Part shown: piece by piece, positions 18,577 to 27,518 of the stretch
How the letters are laid out: each line of letters begins with the position of its first letter
Position numbering within the stretch: position 1 is the stretch's first letter
NCBI RefSeq assembly: GCF_037137075.1
Contig: NZ_JBBBNV010000027.1
Location: 1 to 60,326 of the forward strand
DNA: 60,326 nucleotides
Reading direction: 5' to 3'
From: JBBBNV01 sp037137075
Lineage (GTDB): Bacteria > Bacillota > Bacilli > Paenibacillales > NBRC-103111
Position numbers and translations under genes: made by a program
The notes under the pieces: model-generated
Told to the model about the DNA's origin: nothing
Databases searched by the model: none
The model's input: the letters and a program-made list of their open reading frames with translations, nothing else

Positions 18577-19116
18577 TCACTTGGTATACACTTCCGGCTT
18601 CAAAATTCCGACATACGGCAAATTGCGGTATTTCTCCGCGTAATCCAGACCGTAGCCGACTACAAATGCATCCGGGATTGTAAAGCCTTTATAATCGGCT
18701 TCCAAATCAACGGTGCGCCGTCCCGGCTTGTCGAACAAGGTTACAACCGTAACAGACAATGCGTTTCTGCGCTCCAATACGTCGATTAGATAGCTTAGCG
18801 TCAGCCCGCTGTCAATAATGTCCTCGACGATCAGCACATCGCGCCCTTCAACTGTCGTATCGAGGTCTTTTACAATTTTGACCACGCCCGAGGACTTGGT
18901 CGATTGACCGTAGCTGGACACGGCCATGAAGTCAAGCTCTACCGGAATATCCATCCGCTTGGCCAAATCAGCCATAAAAATGAACGCGCCCTTCAAAACA
19001 CAAATCATTAACGGATTTCTGCCAGCAAACTCCCGGCTGAGCTGTTCGCCAAGCTCCTGAATTTTGTCCTGGAGCTGCTGCTCGGTAAACAGCACTTCTT
19101 GAATATCATTCTGCAA
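18577..19116 (-). CDS. hpt: hypoxanthine (guanine) phosphoribosyltransferase
   Basis: Hpt salvages hypoxanthine and guanine with PRPP. The 179-residue protein has the family's flexible-loop SSYG segment (VSSYGQSTKSSG) and the PRPP motif VLIVEDIIDSGLT. The start is TTG at 19116, eight bases after AGGAGG, so translation may be kept moderate. It follows tilS by about 40 bases, the conserved tilS-hpt-ftsH order of Bacillales. Confidence 0.97.
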   Translation of the reverse strand: MQNDIQEVLFTEQQLQDKIQELGEQLSREFAGRNPLMICVLKGAFIFMADLAKRMDIPVELDFMAVSSYGQSTKSSGVVKIVKDLDTTVEGRDVLIVEDIIDSGLTLSYLIDVLERRNALSVTVVTLFDKPGRRTVDLEADYKGFTIPDAFVVGYGLDYAEKYRNLPYVGILKPEVYTK

Positions 19117-19156
19117 GCCAGGCCCCTCCTGTACTATTCTATGAGATGTAGGATAA

Positions 19157-20593
19157 TTACATTCTCGCCCCGAAGCCCAAGATTAATCTCGGCTGATCGC
19201 CCGTCTCGCCGTCCGGCAGCGCGTGCCGGGACCGTCGGATGCCCGGAATCCACAGCACACGACCGGAAGCGTCACAAACAAGCGGCAGCCTGCTGCGGAC
19301 ATCAGGCGCAACCTTGTCGTCAATGTAAATATCTTTTACTTTTTTGGAGCCGTTTAAACCGAGAACCTCCATACGATCTCCCGCAAGGCGGCTTCGGACA
19401 ACAAGCGGAAATTCCAATTGTTCCAAAGCAAACTGCGCTTCATCTAAAAAGCTTGCCGGCTTCGGCCTACATATCACACCCTCATGGCTGCGCACTTCAT
19501 AAAAAAGAACACCTTCTGCCTCCGGAAGTTCCAGGATTCCGGCTTGAAGTGCCTCGTTTTTGGATAATGCATAGGAATAATCGGCCTTACTTTTGTTCGT
19601 GGTTCGTTCCAGCCGAATTTCATCGTATACCCGAACCATTCGTGCAGCACCCGGAACCTCAATATGTATATTGGATTTGCGCTGCTGTGCAGCCGCTCGG
19701 CGGATGCGCTCAATGGCTGAAAAATCCACTGAACCCCCACCTGAAAAAACATAACTTAATATTAGTTTAATAACTCTTCTTTGTAAAGCAACATGCTCCT
19801 TGATGAAGGCCTCCCGGGAAAATGCATAGCCCGGCCCGATTGACCGTCCATGCTGTTGAAGCCAGCCTGCCGCCACCCCCTGCAAATAATCATCCTCCGC
19901 CCGGTTCGTTTCGGCCAGACGCACGAGCGCTTCGCTGATGCGCGGATTAAATTGGCGCAAATAAGGCAGCGCATCCAGACGAATCCGGTTACGGGCATAC
20001 TTGCGTTCAGCGTTGCTGCTGTCTTCACTGAAGAGAAGTCCATTATCAGAGCAGTACTTCAGCAGTTCTGTTTTGTATATACGCAGGAGGGGCCGAACAA
20101 GTTCCACATTTTTTTCAATCCGCTTGAAGGCCATTCCCGATAGGCCTGATCCCCCGCTGCCTCGCAGCAAATGAAGCAGCACCGTCTCCGCCTGGTCATC
20201 GGCATGATGGGCCAGCACAATCGCGCTTGCCCCATACCGGCCGGCCGTCTCCAGCAAAAAAGCGTACCGCCGCTCGCGGGACGCATCCTGCGGGTTCATG
20301 GCCCGGCTCTGCAAATAACCGGGGATATCGATATGCGCGGTCTCGCAGGGAAGGCCCAGACTCCGGGCCAGGGCCTCCACTTGCCTTGCCTCCGCAAGCG
20401 ATTCGTCTCCCCGGAACATGTGATTCACATGGGCGACAACCAGCCGCCAGCTCCACTCTTCACTTAGCTTGTGCAGCATATGCAGCAGCGCGGTGGAGTC
20501 GGCGCCGCCGGATACTGCCACAATCAGCACAGATCCTTGGCGCAGCAGCTCCTGCTCCCGAATATCCCGCTCCACCCGTTCCAGCAATTGCAT
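19157..20593 (-). CDS. tilS: tRNA(Ile)-lysidine synthase
   Basis: TilS converts C34 of the CAU-anticodon tRNA-Ile to lysidine with ATP and lysine, so that AUA is read as isoleucine. The 478-residue protein has the PP-loop SGGADSTALL at about 29-38 and the catalytic-core segment AHHADDQAETVL, followed by the TilS substrate-binding and C-terminal domains. The ATG at 20593 follows a G-rich stretch serving as ribosome site. It lies 32 bases after the kinase gene. Confidence 0.96.
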   Translation of the reverse strand: MQLLERVERDIREQELLRQGSVLIVAVSGGADSTALLHMLHKLSEEWSWRLVVAHVNHMFRGDESLAEARQVEALARSLGLPCETAHIDIPGYLQSRAMNPQDASRERRYAFLLETAGRYGASAIVLAHHADDQAETVLLHLLRGSGGSGLSGMAFKRIEKNVELVRPLLRIYKTELLKYCSDNGLLFSEDSSNAERKYARNRIRLDALPYLRQFNPRISEALVRLAETNRAEDDYLQGVAAGWLQQHGRSIGPGYAFSREAFIKEHVALQRRVIKLILSYVFSGGGSVDFSAIERIRRAAAQQRKSNIHIEVPGAARMVRVYDEIRLERTTNKSKADYSYALSKNEALQAGILELPEAEGVLFYEVRSHEGVICRPKPASFLDEAQFALEQLEFPLVVRSRLAGDRMEVLGLNGSKKVKDIYIDDKVAPDVRSRLPLVCDASGRVLWIPGIRRSRHALPDGETGDQPRLILGFGARM

Positions 20594-20625
20594 TCGGGCT
20601 ATCCCCCCCCCTAGAGCAGCCTAAT

Positions 20626-21561
20626 TTACTGCAAAAAATAATATAAGCTTGTACCAAGCAGCACGAGCGCCCCCATAAAAGCGGCGGTCAGCCACCCGCC
20701 TACCGGCGTTGCCTTACGGCCGCCGGCACGCCTTGATCGCCTCAGGGCGCTTTGCTGATACTGCAGCGCCCGCCACTCGGTTAAAGCCTGGGCCGAAGAC
20801 CCATACTCCCCGCGCACAGCCTTGATGAGCACCGGCGCGAATTTACGGCAGTACCGGCTGGCCCGGATCGCATCCAGCAAATAGTCCGCCTCCCGGTGCT
20901 GGGGAATCAGCTTGCCCGAGGAGCAAATCCGGTTATCCTCATCGGTCAGATGCAGACAGCACAAGGCAAATGCGAATAAATCGTAGCCCGCATCGGCTGT
21001 TCGCGAACCCGCCCCCCAAAAGCCCCGGTCATACAGCTCCGTAAATTGTCTGACCGCTCTCCCCATTTGGGTCACACCGCCATAATCGATGAGCTCTACC
21101 TCACCTTCACCGGAAACGAGCACATTATCGACCTTCAAATCCCCGAATACCCAACCGCCCTTATGAAGCGCGCACAGCTTATTTAGCAGGTGCCCGCCCA
21201 CTACTCCGATGCGGTCTTTGCCGTATTTCGATATGAACGAAAGCGCCGGCACGCCCTTGACATACTTCATCACATAAAAAGGAACGGACTGCCCGCCCTC
21301 CTGCCAATCGTCCACGTCGATTAAATAATTCGAATCGATACAGCCGGCCGACATCAGCGTACGCAGTCCGTTGACTTCCATTTGCAAATCCATCCCGTCA
21401 TAGCCGATTTTGAGAGCATAGGGGATGTAGCCCTTATAAGCCAAATATACTTTTCCGTTTGCACCTTGTCCGAGCAGACGGGCCACCCGGTATTCATAGT
21501 GGTTCCAGCGCCCGCGGATGCTGCTGCCCGCGCCGGGCCACCGGTCAAACGAGGTACTCAC
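20626..21561 (-). CDS. yabT: membrane-anchored Ser/Thr protein kinase (YabT-like)
   Basis: The 311-residue protein has a Hanks-type kinase fold: glycine loop GQGANG (31-36), ATP lysine in YALKIG (about 51), catalytic loop GDLKVDN (140-146, G in place of the usual arginine before D), and DYG (159-161) in place of DFG. A C-terminal transmembrane segment (about 290-308) has almost nothing behind it. In B. subtilis YabT is a sporulation kinase at this exact locus that binds DNA and phosphorylates RecA. The GTG at 21561 overlaps the end of yabS. The longer frame to 21651 is unsupported. Confidence 0.85.
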   Translation of the reverse strand: MSTSFDRWPGAGSSIRGRWNHYEYRVARLLGQGANGKVYLAYKGYIPYALKIGYDGMDLQMEVNGLRTLMSAGCIDSNYLIDVDDWQEGGQSVPFYVMKYVKGVPALSFISKYGKDRIGVVGGHLLNKLCALHKGGWVFGDLKVDNVLVSGEGEVELIDYGGVTQMGRAVRQFTELYDRGFWGAGSRTADAGYDLFAFALCCLHLTDEDNRICSSGKLIPQHREADYLLDAIRASRYCRKFAPVLIKAVRGEYGSSAQALTEWRALQYQQSALRRSRRAGGRKATPVGGWLTAAFMGALVLLGTSLYYFLQ

Positions 21562-22315
21562 CGAACATCCCTTCCTTCCGCGGGCTTTGAATGACCCGGG
21601 CCGTCCGGACCGGCTCCCGCAGTTGCTTCGCGGTTCCGCCCGCCGAGGCAATCGCTTCGACTACATGAAGCAGTGCCGGCCCTGTCGGTGTATTTCCTTT
21701 CATCTTAAGCCTTCCGAACAAACGGGGAAGCGCCGAAACATCCCTGGACCATGACGTGAGCTGACAAGCCGCATCGTCCTGCCCGGCAGGGCCAGGGAAA
21801 TGGAACACAGCGACCTCGCTTATCCCTTGACGCGCCTGCAGGCTGAGCATCAAATCCCGAATCGCCTCTTCTACAGCCCCAAGCTTCGGCTTCATGCTGG
21901 CGCTTGTATCCACAAGCAGGGCGATTTGCAGTGAGGCCGATTCACTCAGCTCCTCCACCAGATGCACCACTTCGCCGCGGCGTTCGGGTGACAGCTCCGT
22001 CAATTCTCCCTGTTCAGGCCCCAGAATATGCCGAAGCTCCTGATTCACCACTTGCTGCAGCGTAGATATCACCGTTTTACGGGTAAGCATCTGTACCGTC
22101 TGCGACAGCATGCTTGGGGCAACAATTTTACTCATGCCGCCCCCCGCCTGCGCTGTCTCGGCAATTTCCTCTGCGCCATGTTCTCCGATAAGCCCGCCGT
22201 CGACAACCCCGATGACATTGACAGTAATCCCCTGCCCCCGTGCATGTGCCGCCGCCATTTCCGGACTGATTCCCACATTGGAACAGCCATCTGTGATTAA
22301 CAAAATTTGTTTCAT
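21545..22315 (-). CDS. yabS: VWA-domain protein (YabS-like)
   Basis: The 256-residue protein begins KQILLITDGCSNVG and has a von Willebrand factor A domain in its second half, with the metal-site motif LLVDTSASMKPK and the later TPTGPALLH. No signal peptide is visible. B. subtilis yabS sits in the same place before yabT and has no firm biochemical role. Overlap with the kinase gene suggests the two work together, an inference. The ATG at 22315 follows GGGAGG. Confidence 0.88.
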   Translation of the reverse strand: MKQILLITDGCSNVGISPEMAAAHARGQGITVNVIGVVDGGLIGEHGAEEIAETAQAGGGMSKIVAPSMLSQTVQMLTRKTVISTLQQVVNQELRHILGPEQGELTELSPERRGEVVHLVEELSESASLQIALLVDTSASMKPKLGAVEEAIRDLMLSLQARQGISEVAVFHFPGPAGQDDAACQLTSWSRDVSALPRLFGRLKMKGNTPTGPALLHVVEAIASAGGTAKQLREPVRTARVIQSPRKEGMFGEYLV

Positions 22316-22470
22316 GCTAGCGCCTCCCGTTTTCCCGATACGAAACTGGATAGCACTAGTATCCCCAAATAATGGATCATTCAACCTCACAGACGATGTA
22401 ATTCTCGATTCTTACTATACCGAAGCTGAGAGTAAAACGCCAGAATCCGGCTGACCCTGATGGTAATGCC

Positions 22471-22520
22471 AAATAAAACCGGACTGGCCCAGTCATACGC
22501 AGCATAGGCAGCCCGGTTTA
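22471..22520 (-). terminator. probable terminator of the Crp/Fnr-type gene
   Basis: AAACCGG and CCGGTTTT pair around a partly paired 30-base interior, and a TTTTATTT tract follows. The 5' arm overlaps the stop codon at 22518-22520. Confidence 0.5.
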
Positions 22521-23210
22521 TAGATAACATATTTTTTGCTGCAGCGCTTCTTGATCCTGGACCAAAATCATTTTTTTTCGAATCACGATGACATTATCAT
22601 CCTGCAGCTCTTGAAGCACCTTCGTGACCGATTCGCGAACCGTTCCCACGATATTGGCGATTTGCTGATGGGTGAGCTTCACATTGATGAGTATCCCCTC
22701 TTCATTCTCCGTGCCGTACTCGACGGCCAAGCGCAGTATCGTTTTCATAATCCGCGAACGGACGTCCAGAAGCGTGATATCATGAATCACCTCATTGGCC
22801 CGGCGCAGCCGATCCATGGTGACCTCCAGCAGCTTCAGGCACAAGCTGGGACTGACCTCCAGAAATTTGAAAAAATCTGTCCGACTGAGCTGATACAGTG
22901 TCGCATCCTCCATCGTTTCCGCCGTAGCCGACCGGGTGAGGCCCTTTCGGATAATAGCCATATCTCCGAAAAAGTCACCGCTGCGAAAAAGCGCCAGTGT
23001 GACTTCCTTGGAATTCTCGAGACGGGAAATTTTGACGACTCCGGTATGGACAAGAAACAGCTCTTCCCCCAAATCGCCTTCAAAAAACAACACAGTTCCT
23101 TTCTTATAAGAACGCACGGCGAATAACGGGGCCATATTCTCCAGCTCCAGTTCAGAGAAATCCTGAAACAATGGAACCTTTTGCAGCAAGTTTACGATGG
23201 AATGCACCAT
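22518..23210 (-). CDS. Crp/Fnr-family transcription regulator
   Basis: The 230-residue protein has an N-terminal cyclic-nucleotide-binding fold (about 10-120; EGDLGEELFLVHTGVVKIS, SGDFFGDMAI) and a C-terminal winged helix with LTHQQIANIVGTVRESVTKVL. None of the cysteines forms the N-terminal cluster of oxygen-sensing Fnr, so the ligand is unknown. I take ATG 23210 as start; GTG 23207 is equally placed behind GAGGAG. Its position between spoIIE and yabS is not part of the B. subtilis order. A 38-codon frame with a strong ribosome site overlaps its start. Confidence 0.9.
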   Translation of the reverse strand: MVHSIVNLLQKVPLFQDFSELELENMAPLFAVRSYKKGTVLFFEGDLGEELFLVHTGVVKISRLENSKEVTLALFRSGDFFGDMAIIRKGLTRSATAETMEDATLYQLSRTDFFKFLEVSPSLCLKLLEVTMDRLRRANEVIHDITLLDVRSRIMKTILRLAVEYGTENEEGILINVKLTHQQIANIVGTVRESVTKVLQELQDDNVIVIRKKMILVQDQEALQQKICYL

Positions 23211-23268
23211 ATTCTCCTCTTCCAAATGAAGGATAAATCCAGTGAGGTAACAATTCCATACGTTTCAA
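23152..23268 (-). CDS. possible 38-residue leader peptide overlapping the Crp-type gene
   Basis: AAAGGAGG followed seven bases later by TTG opens a 38-codon frame (starting KRMELLPHWIYPS, ending GSIVSGFL) that runs across the Crp-type gene start in another frame. Nothing in the region has a better ribosome site. It may be a translated leader that couples to, or limits, the regulator. No family is recognised and chance cannot be excluded. Confidence 0.35.
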   Translation of the reverse strand: MKRMELLPHWIYPSFGRGEYGAFHRKLAAKGSIVSGFL

Positions 23269-23390
23269 CAAAAATCCTCCTTTCTGCGCAACATTTTTTG
23301 CAGACGTATTCCCCTGATATGGCAGGTTCATAAACAAAGGGCTGCTTCCGCGTAAAAGAGGGCGCCCGTCGAGTCTTGACCGCCTCGTGG

Positions 23391-25886
23391 TTAACTGACT
23401 GTCCGGGGCCGCTCAATCCGGGTGGTCCCCGGCCAGCGGAAGGTCGCCCATTCCGGCTTGTACTTCTCAATTCGCGCCACCACGACCGTCATGTCATCGA
23501 CAATATCGCCTTGATGATGGCGGACGATCCGCTCCAGCAGGCAATCGGCAAATTCCTGGGAATCCTGAACTTCAATTTCCTGAATCATGCGCCTCATCCA
23601 CAAATCCTTGTTCACCGCATGGCCCGGCGCGTCATATATACCGTCCGTCATCATAATAAGCATGTCCCCCGGCAGCAATTGAAGCCGGACCAAATCAATA
23701 TCGATGTCCTGCAAAATGCCGACCGGCAAATTGCTCGATGAAACCGGAATAACCTCCTGACCGCGTTTAATGAAGCTTGGCGTCGACCCAATTTTGAGAA
23801 AGGTCGTTTTGGCATGGTACAAATCGATTAAGGCCACATCAACCGTAGCATACATCTCATCGGAGGAACGCAGAAGCAGCACTGAATTTACGCTTTTGAC
23901 CGCCAGACGCTCGTCCATGCCGGAGCGCAGGAGCTGCTGCAGAATGGACAGGGCCGCGCTGGACTCGGCGCGAGCCCGTTCGCCGTTGCCCATGCCGTCG
24001 CTCAGCGCAACCGCGAACTTGCCGTTCCCAAGCTCCGCAGTGCTGAAGCTGTCGCCGGACAGCAGTTCTCCGCCCTTCGCCGCATAGGCTACACCGGTCT
24101 CGACCTCGTACTCCTTGGCTGAAGCCAGCATCACCGTACTGGCCCCCTCCCCGTTCGGAGCCGATTGCTCCTTCTTAACCGCAATGTTCTCCCCTAAAAT
24201 GTCGGACAACAGCGGAGCGATTATTTTGCGGCATTCGTCGTAGCCCCGGGTGTAGCGGTGCACAATCTCGATTTCGACGTTCCCCTCCTCCAAGCAAATA
24301 ATATCGATGCTTTGAATCGACAAGCCCAGCGACTCCAGCGCGCTTCGGATTTGCTCCTCCTGCACAAACAGCTCCTGCCCTTCCCGCCGGATTTCCTTCG
24401 CCAAATCCTCCATCACCTGAGATACGCCTGTCAGCTGCTCGGCCACGAGCTGGCGGCTGTCTTGAATTTGGCGCTTCCAGTGCAAATTATTTTGATACAG
24501 CTCATACTGCCGCTTCATCGTTTCCAGCACGGTTTCGGTTTTGTTGCACTGCTTCCGCCAGGACATCGGAATGTCCTTGGCCTGAACAGCCGGGTTCGCT
24601 TCGACGACGGTCATCATATCCGTCATGTACTGGTAGGTCGACTTAAACTGAAATTCCCAGCATTGTCGCTGCTTTCCGCAGGAACCGCATGTTTTGTCCG
24701 TGACCGCATTCATAAAATGATCGGCCTCCCGTCCTTGTCCGGGCTCCCCGCTCTCTTCCTGGCCCGTCAGCTGCTTGAAGCTGCGTGACAATTGACGGAA
24801 CACCTCCGAGAACTGGGCCACACGCTGAGCCGTCACGTCCCGCACGCGCTTCGCATAATCGTACTGCGACTTCATATTTTCTTGTGTGCCCGGCACGTAC
24901 TTGCTCACCTGGGTCAGCCACCGCTTCGGCGTCAGCATAAACAGCACCACTGCGCCCAGCGATTCCCCGAGCGAGTACAAGATTTGCCCCGCCTCATCCA
25001 AGTAGACGGACAGGATGGACACTCCCAGCAGCATCCCCACAGCCACGGCCCATTTCCCTCCGTCCTTCAGCAGGCCGGCCAGCAAGCCGGAGAAGGCCAG
25101 CAGGCTCATTTGGACAATCGCATTCAGATTGGCCAGGCTGAGTATCAGACCGGCGATTACTCCGACTGACGCTCCGAGCGGGGCGCCTCCAGCCAGAGCA
25201 AAGATTAGAATCAAATACCTCGACAAGAAATGCTCTACGGAAACCCCGTAAATGACCCAGCCGACCGTTCCCGTCATGACGGAGGCAAGTAATATCACTA
25301 GACAAATGATTTCTTCATTTTTCAAATGATAATTTTTACGTCCGGGTGTAAACACCGACAGCGCTTGCACGAAAATGAGCGTCAGAATAAAGCTGAGCAG
25401 CGCATCCACTCCGGTCATCGTCAGCGCATACCAGTTCAGCTCGGCGGCCGTAATGCTGGAAAACAACTGAACCATGAATGCGGAGACGAAAACCAGGAAT
25501 GGCGCATACGAGACCTCGGCCCGTTCGAATCGTTCGAGTCCCTTTTGCAGCAGCAGGAACACAAGCAGCTCCGCCGCCAGCTCCACGGTCCGGATCTCGG
25601 CTGCAAACAAGCTTCCTGCGAGAAGCGCCGCGCCGACCCAGCGCAAAACATCAGGCCGAATGAAATACACGACGGCAAAAAAAGCGATTGCGAACGGCGC
25701 AAGCTGCTCCAGAATCATGGCCCGTCCCAGCAAAAAGCTCATCGCCACGAGCAGCACGGGGCCTTGTCCCAGGACAAGTGCCTGCCTGATATTCGGCAGT
25801 CCCTCAGACGTATCTCCGGTTTGGTTTCCCTTCCGCATTTCTTTGTGCAGTATCGGATTGAACTTACCCAGACGCAATTTCATCAT
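23391..25886 (-). CDS. spoIIE: stage II sporulation protein E (SpoIIE phosphatase)
   Basis: SpoIIE sits at the polar septum and dephosphorylates the anti-anti-sigma factor SpoIIAA to activate sigma-F in the forespore. The 831-residue protein has an N-terminal domain of about ten membrane segments (roughly 45-330), a central regulatory and FtsZ-interacting region with a short Cys pair (CGSCGKQRQCW), and a C-terminal PP2C phosphatase domain with metal-binding aspartates in ALSDGMGNGERA and MMTDGIYD. The ATG at 25886 is weakly served by AGGTGG. A Spo0A box lies in the promoter. Confidence 0.97.
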   Translation of the reverse strand: MMKLRLGKFNPILHKEMRKGNQTGDTSEGLPNIRQALVLGQGPVLLVAMSFLLGRAMILEQLAPFAIAFFAVVYFIRPDVLRWVGAALLAGSLFAAEIRTVELAAELLVFLLLQKGLERFERAEVSYAPFLVFVSAFMVQLFSSITAAELNWYALTMTGVDALLSFILTLIFVQALSVFTPGRKNYHLKNEEIICLVILLASVMTGTVGWVIYGVSVEHFLSRYLILIFALAGGAPLGASVGVIAGLILSLANLNAIVQMSLLAFSGLLAGLLKDGGKWAVAVGMLLGVSILSVYLDEAGQILYSLGESLGAVVLFMLTPKRWLTQVSKYVPGTQENMKSQYDYAKRVRDVTAQRVAQFSEVFRQLSRSFKQLTGQEESGEPGQGREADHFMNAVTDKTCGSCGKQRQCWEFQFKSTYQYMTDMMTVVEANPAVQAKDIPMSWRKQCNKTETVLETMKRQYELYQNNLHWKRQIQDSRQLVAEQLTGVSQVMEDLAKEIRREGQELFVQEEQIRSALESLGLSIQSIDIICLEEGNVEIEIVHRYTRGYDECRKIIAPLLSDILGENIAVKKEQSAPNGEGASTVMLASAKEYEVETGVAYAAKGGELLSGDSFSTAELGNGKFAVALSDGMGNGERARAESSAALSILQQLLRSGMDERLAVKSVNSVLLLRSSDEMYATVDVALIDLYHAKTTFLKIGSTPSFIKRGQEVIPVSSSNLPVGILQDIDIDLVRLQLLPGDMLIMMTDGIYDAPGHAVNKDLWMRRMIQEIEVQDSQEFADCLLERIVRHHQGDIVDDMTVVVARIEKYKPEWATFRWPGTTRIERPRTVS

Positions 25887-25923
25887 TGAGAGCTACACCA
25901 CCTATGACAATTTGGTGTTCCCT

Positions 25924-25957
25924 ATTATACCGGGGCTCTAGTATAAAGTTTGTCGCA
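25924..25957 (-). promoter_or_regulatory. spoIIE promoter with a Spo0A box
   Basis: TATAAT at 25924-25929 (minus strand) has no normal -35 at 17 bases. A 0A-box-like TTTGTCGCA (8 of 9 to TTTGTCRAA) occupies 25949-25957, where the -35 would lie with an unusually long spacer. The same architecture is known for the Spo0A-activated spoIIE promoter of B. subtilis. Confidence 0.65.
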
Positions 25958-26031
25958 ATGGCGTAGTAGATTCAAAGTTTTTTCCGACGAAAACAGCCAA
26001 CGGCCGTACGGGCATTTTCCCGAAAAAATGC

Positions 26032-26064
26032 AAAAAACCGCACCCGGTCATAGTCCGGATGCGG
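26032..26064 (-). terminator. intrinsic terminator of yabR
   Basis: A 10-bp stem (CCGCATCCGG with CCGGGTGCGG) and 7-base loop are followed by six T, 24 bases after the yabR stop. Confidence 0.9.
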
Positions 26065-26087
26065 AAATGTGAGTCTAGGATGTATGA

Positions 26088-26570
26088 TTAGTCGCGACGC
26101 GCGCCACGGCCGCCGCGTTTTCCTTCAGTATTCTTCCGTAATGACGAAATACGCTCTTCACTGTCCTTCAGAAAACGTGACATTTTGTCTTCGAAGGAAA
26201 GTCTATTCATTGGAGGTCTACCCATTGGGGGCTTGCCTCCGCGCCCACCGCGGTCGCCGCGGTCTCCACCACCGCCGCGCGGGAAATCGCCGCGATTCGG
26301 CCGTTCTTGCCGGGAAGGCCGTTCCTCTACCGGTTTATCCACCGTTTGCTTGATGGAAAGACCGATCTTTCCGTCCTTATCGACATTGATGACCTTCACT
26401 AAAACTTTGTCCCCGAGCTTCAAATGGTCATTCACGTCTTTGACGTAGTTATCGGCAATCTCTGAAATATGAACGAGACCAGTGACACCTTCGGAAAGCT
26501 CCACAAACGCTCCAAAATGGGTGATTCCCGTCACCTTGCCTTCTAACTTGGTGCCCACTTCAATTGCCAT
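26088..26570 (-). CDS. yabR: S1 RNA-binding domain protein (YabR-like)
   Basis: The first 75 residues are a canonical S1 domain (GTKLEGKVTGITHFGAFVEL, GLVHISEI, VKVINVDKDGKIGLSIK). The rest of the 160-residue protein is a low-complexity basic tail rich in RGG and GGDRGDRGG repeats, ending GKRGGRGARRD. It likely binds RNA; the target is unknown. B. subtilis has yabR at the same place between divIC and spoIIE. The glycine/arginine tail is long relative to the S1 domain. Confidence 0.92.
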   Translation of the reverse strand: MAIEVGTKLEGKVTGITHFGAFVELSEGVTGLVHISEIADNYVKDVNDHLKLGDKVLVKVINVDKDGKIGLSIKQTVDKPVEERPSRQERPNRGDFPRGGGGDRGDRGGRGGKPPMGRPPMNRLSFEDKMSRFLKDSEERISSLRKNTEGKRGGRGARRD

Positions 26571-26691
26571 AGAGTAAACGAATCCTCCCTTAAAAATGTA
26601 CCAACGAAACTATTGGCTATGCAGATTATACATGATGCTGTTTACGAGATCAATGGTCTATCATCCGGCTGCGCGCAACATTTGCTTCAGG

Positions 26692-27045
26692 CTAGCGCAG
26701 GGTGTTGAACATGGTCTCCCCTGCACGTGTATAATTGTATTCCTTACGCAGCTTTTGTTCAATAAATTCGGGGTCTTCCAAACGAGCCACTTCCAGCTTG
26801 TACTGGTCATTCTGCTGCTTCATGTCGTCCAGCTTTCCCTGCAGCTCGTCAATTTGGTCAGATTTGGCTTGCAGCCGTCCCATCTGATTCCAAAACGTGC
26901 AGCCTGCCCAAACCAATACACCGGCCACGATGAGCAGCACCATGCGGATGCGCCGTTGAGAACCCGTATTTTTCTGAGCTTGCATGCGGAAAAATTCCTC
27001 CCACGTCATTTCTTGAACCGTCCGAGCATGCTCCGATACAGCCAT
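26692..27045 (-). CDS. divIC: cell-division protein DivIC (FtsB-like)
   Basis: DivIC forms a complex with FtsL and DivIB in the divisome. The 117-residue bitopic protein has a cytoplasmic N-terminus, one transmembrane segment (RMVLLIVAGVLVWAGCTFW, about 35-53) and an extracellular coiled coil (GRLQAKSDQIDELQGKLDDM). The ATG at 27045 has GGAG nine bases upstream and lies inside the 3' end of yabQ, a 40-base overlap. A longer frame to 27243 is not supported. Confidence 0.93.
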   Translation of the reverse strand: MAVSEHARTVQEMTWEEFFRMQAQKNTGSQRRIRMVLLIVAGVLVWAGCTFWNQMGRLQAKSDQIDELQGKLDDMKQQNDQYKLEVARLEDPEFIEQKLRKEYNYTRAGETMFNTLR

Positions 27046-27518
27046 TTCAGCAAGCTCCAGAATGGATAAAGCAATTGTAACACAATTTTGAACAGGAAAA
27101 TAGAGATCGCCCGGAAAATTCGGAAAATGGCTATAGCTATGCGCCAAAGCGCCATCAGAGGACCAAGCAATACGATCCGCAGCAGCTTGATAATAAAACG
27201 GATCAGCGCGGCCGCTATTCGCAGCAGCCGATTTATCGTCCAAACCGCAGCGCGGCTAAACAATACGAAATACATGCCCGCTCCAAGCAGGATGCCAATA
27301 AACACCACCAGGCGCACCTGCCCGTGGTTGCTGTACAGGAGCATTTGAAACACCAGCGCTGTGGCGGCAATCCAGTATACGATGTCAAGCAGGGCTAGCG
27401 GCAGACGGGACAGCTTGAACCGGGCGGCCAGCACACGATAAAGGTCGAAGGCCAGCCCCATGCCCATGCCGCAGCCGAACATCATGTACATGGTTAAGAA
27501 CTGCTCATTTAAGCTCAC
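27006..27518 (-). CDS. yabQ: spore cortex biosynthesis protein YabQ
   Basis: YabQ is a mother-cell membrane protein needed for spore cortex formation in B. subtilis. The 170-residue product begins SLNEQFLTMYMMFGCGMGMG and has four or more hydrophobic segments with a basic C-terminus (RSMLGRFKK). Its GTG start overlaps the yabP stop in GTGA, so translation is coupled. It overlaps divIC by 40 bases. Confidence 0.93.
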   Translation of the reverse strand: MSLNEQFLTMYMMFGCGMGMGLAFDLYRVLAARFKLSRLPLALLDIVYWIAATALVFQMLLYSNHGQVRLVVFIGILLGAGMYFVLFSRAAVWTINRLLRIAAALIRFIIKLLRIVLLGPLMALWRIAIAIFRIFRAISIFLFKIVLQLLYPFWSLLKWLYRSMLGRFKK

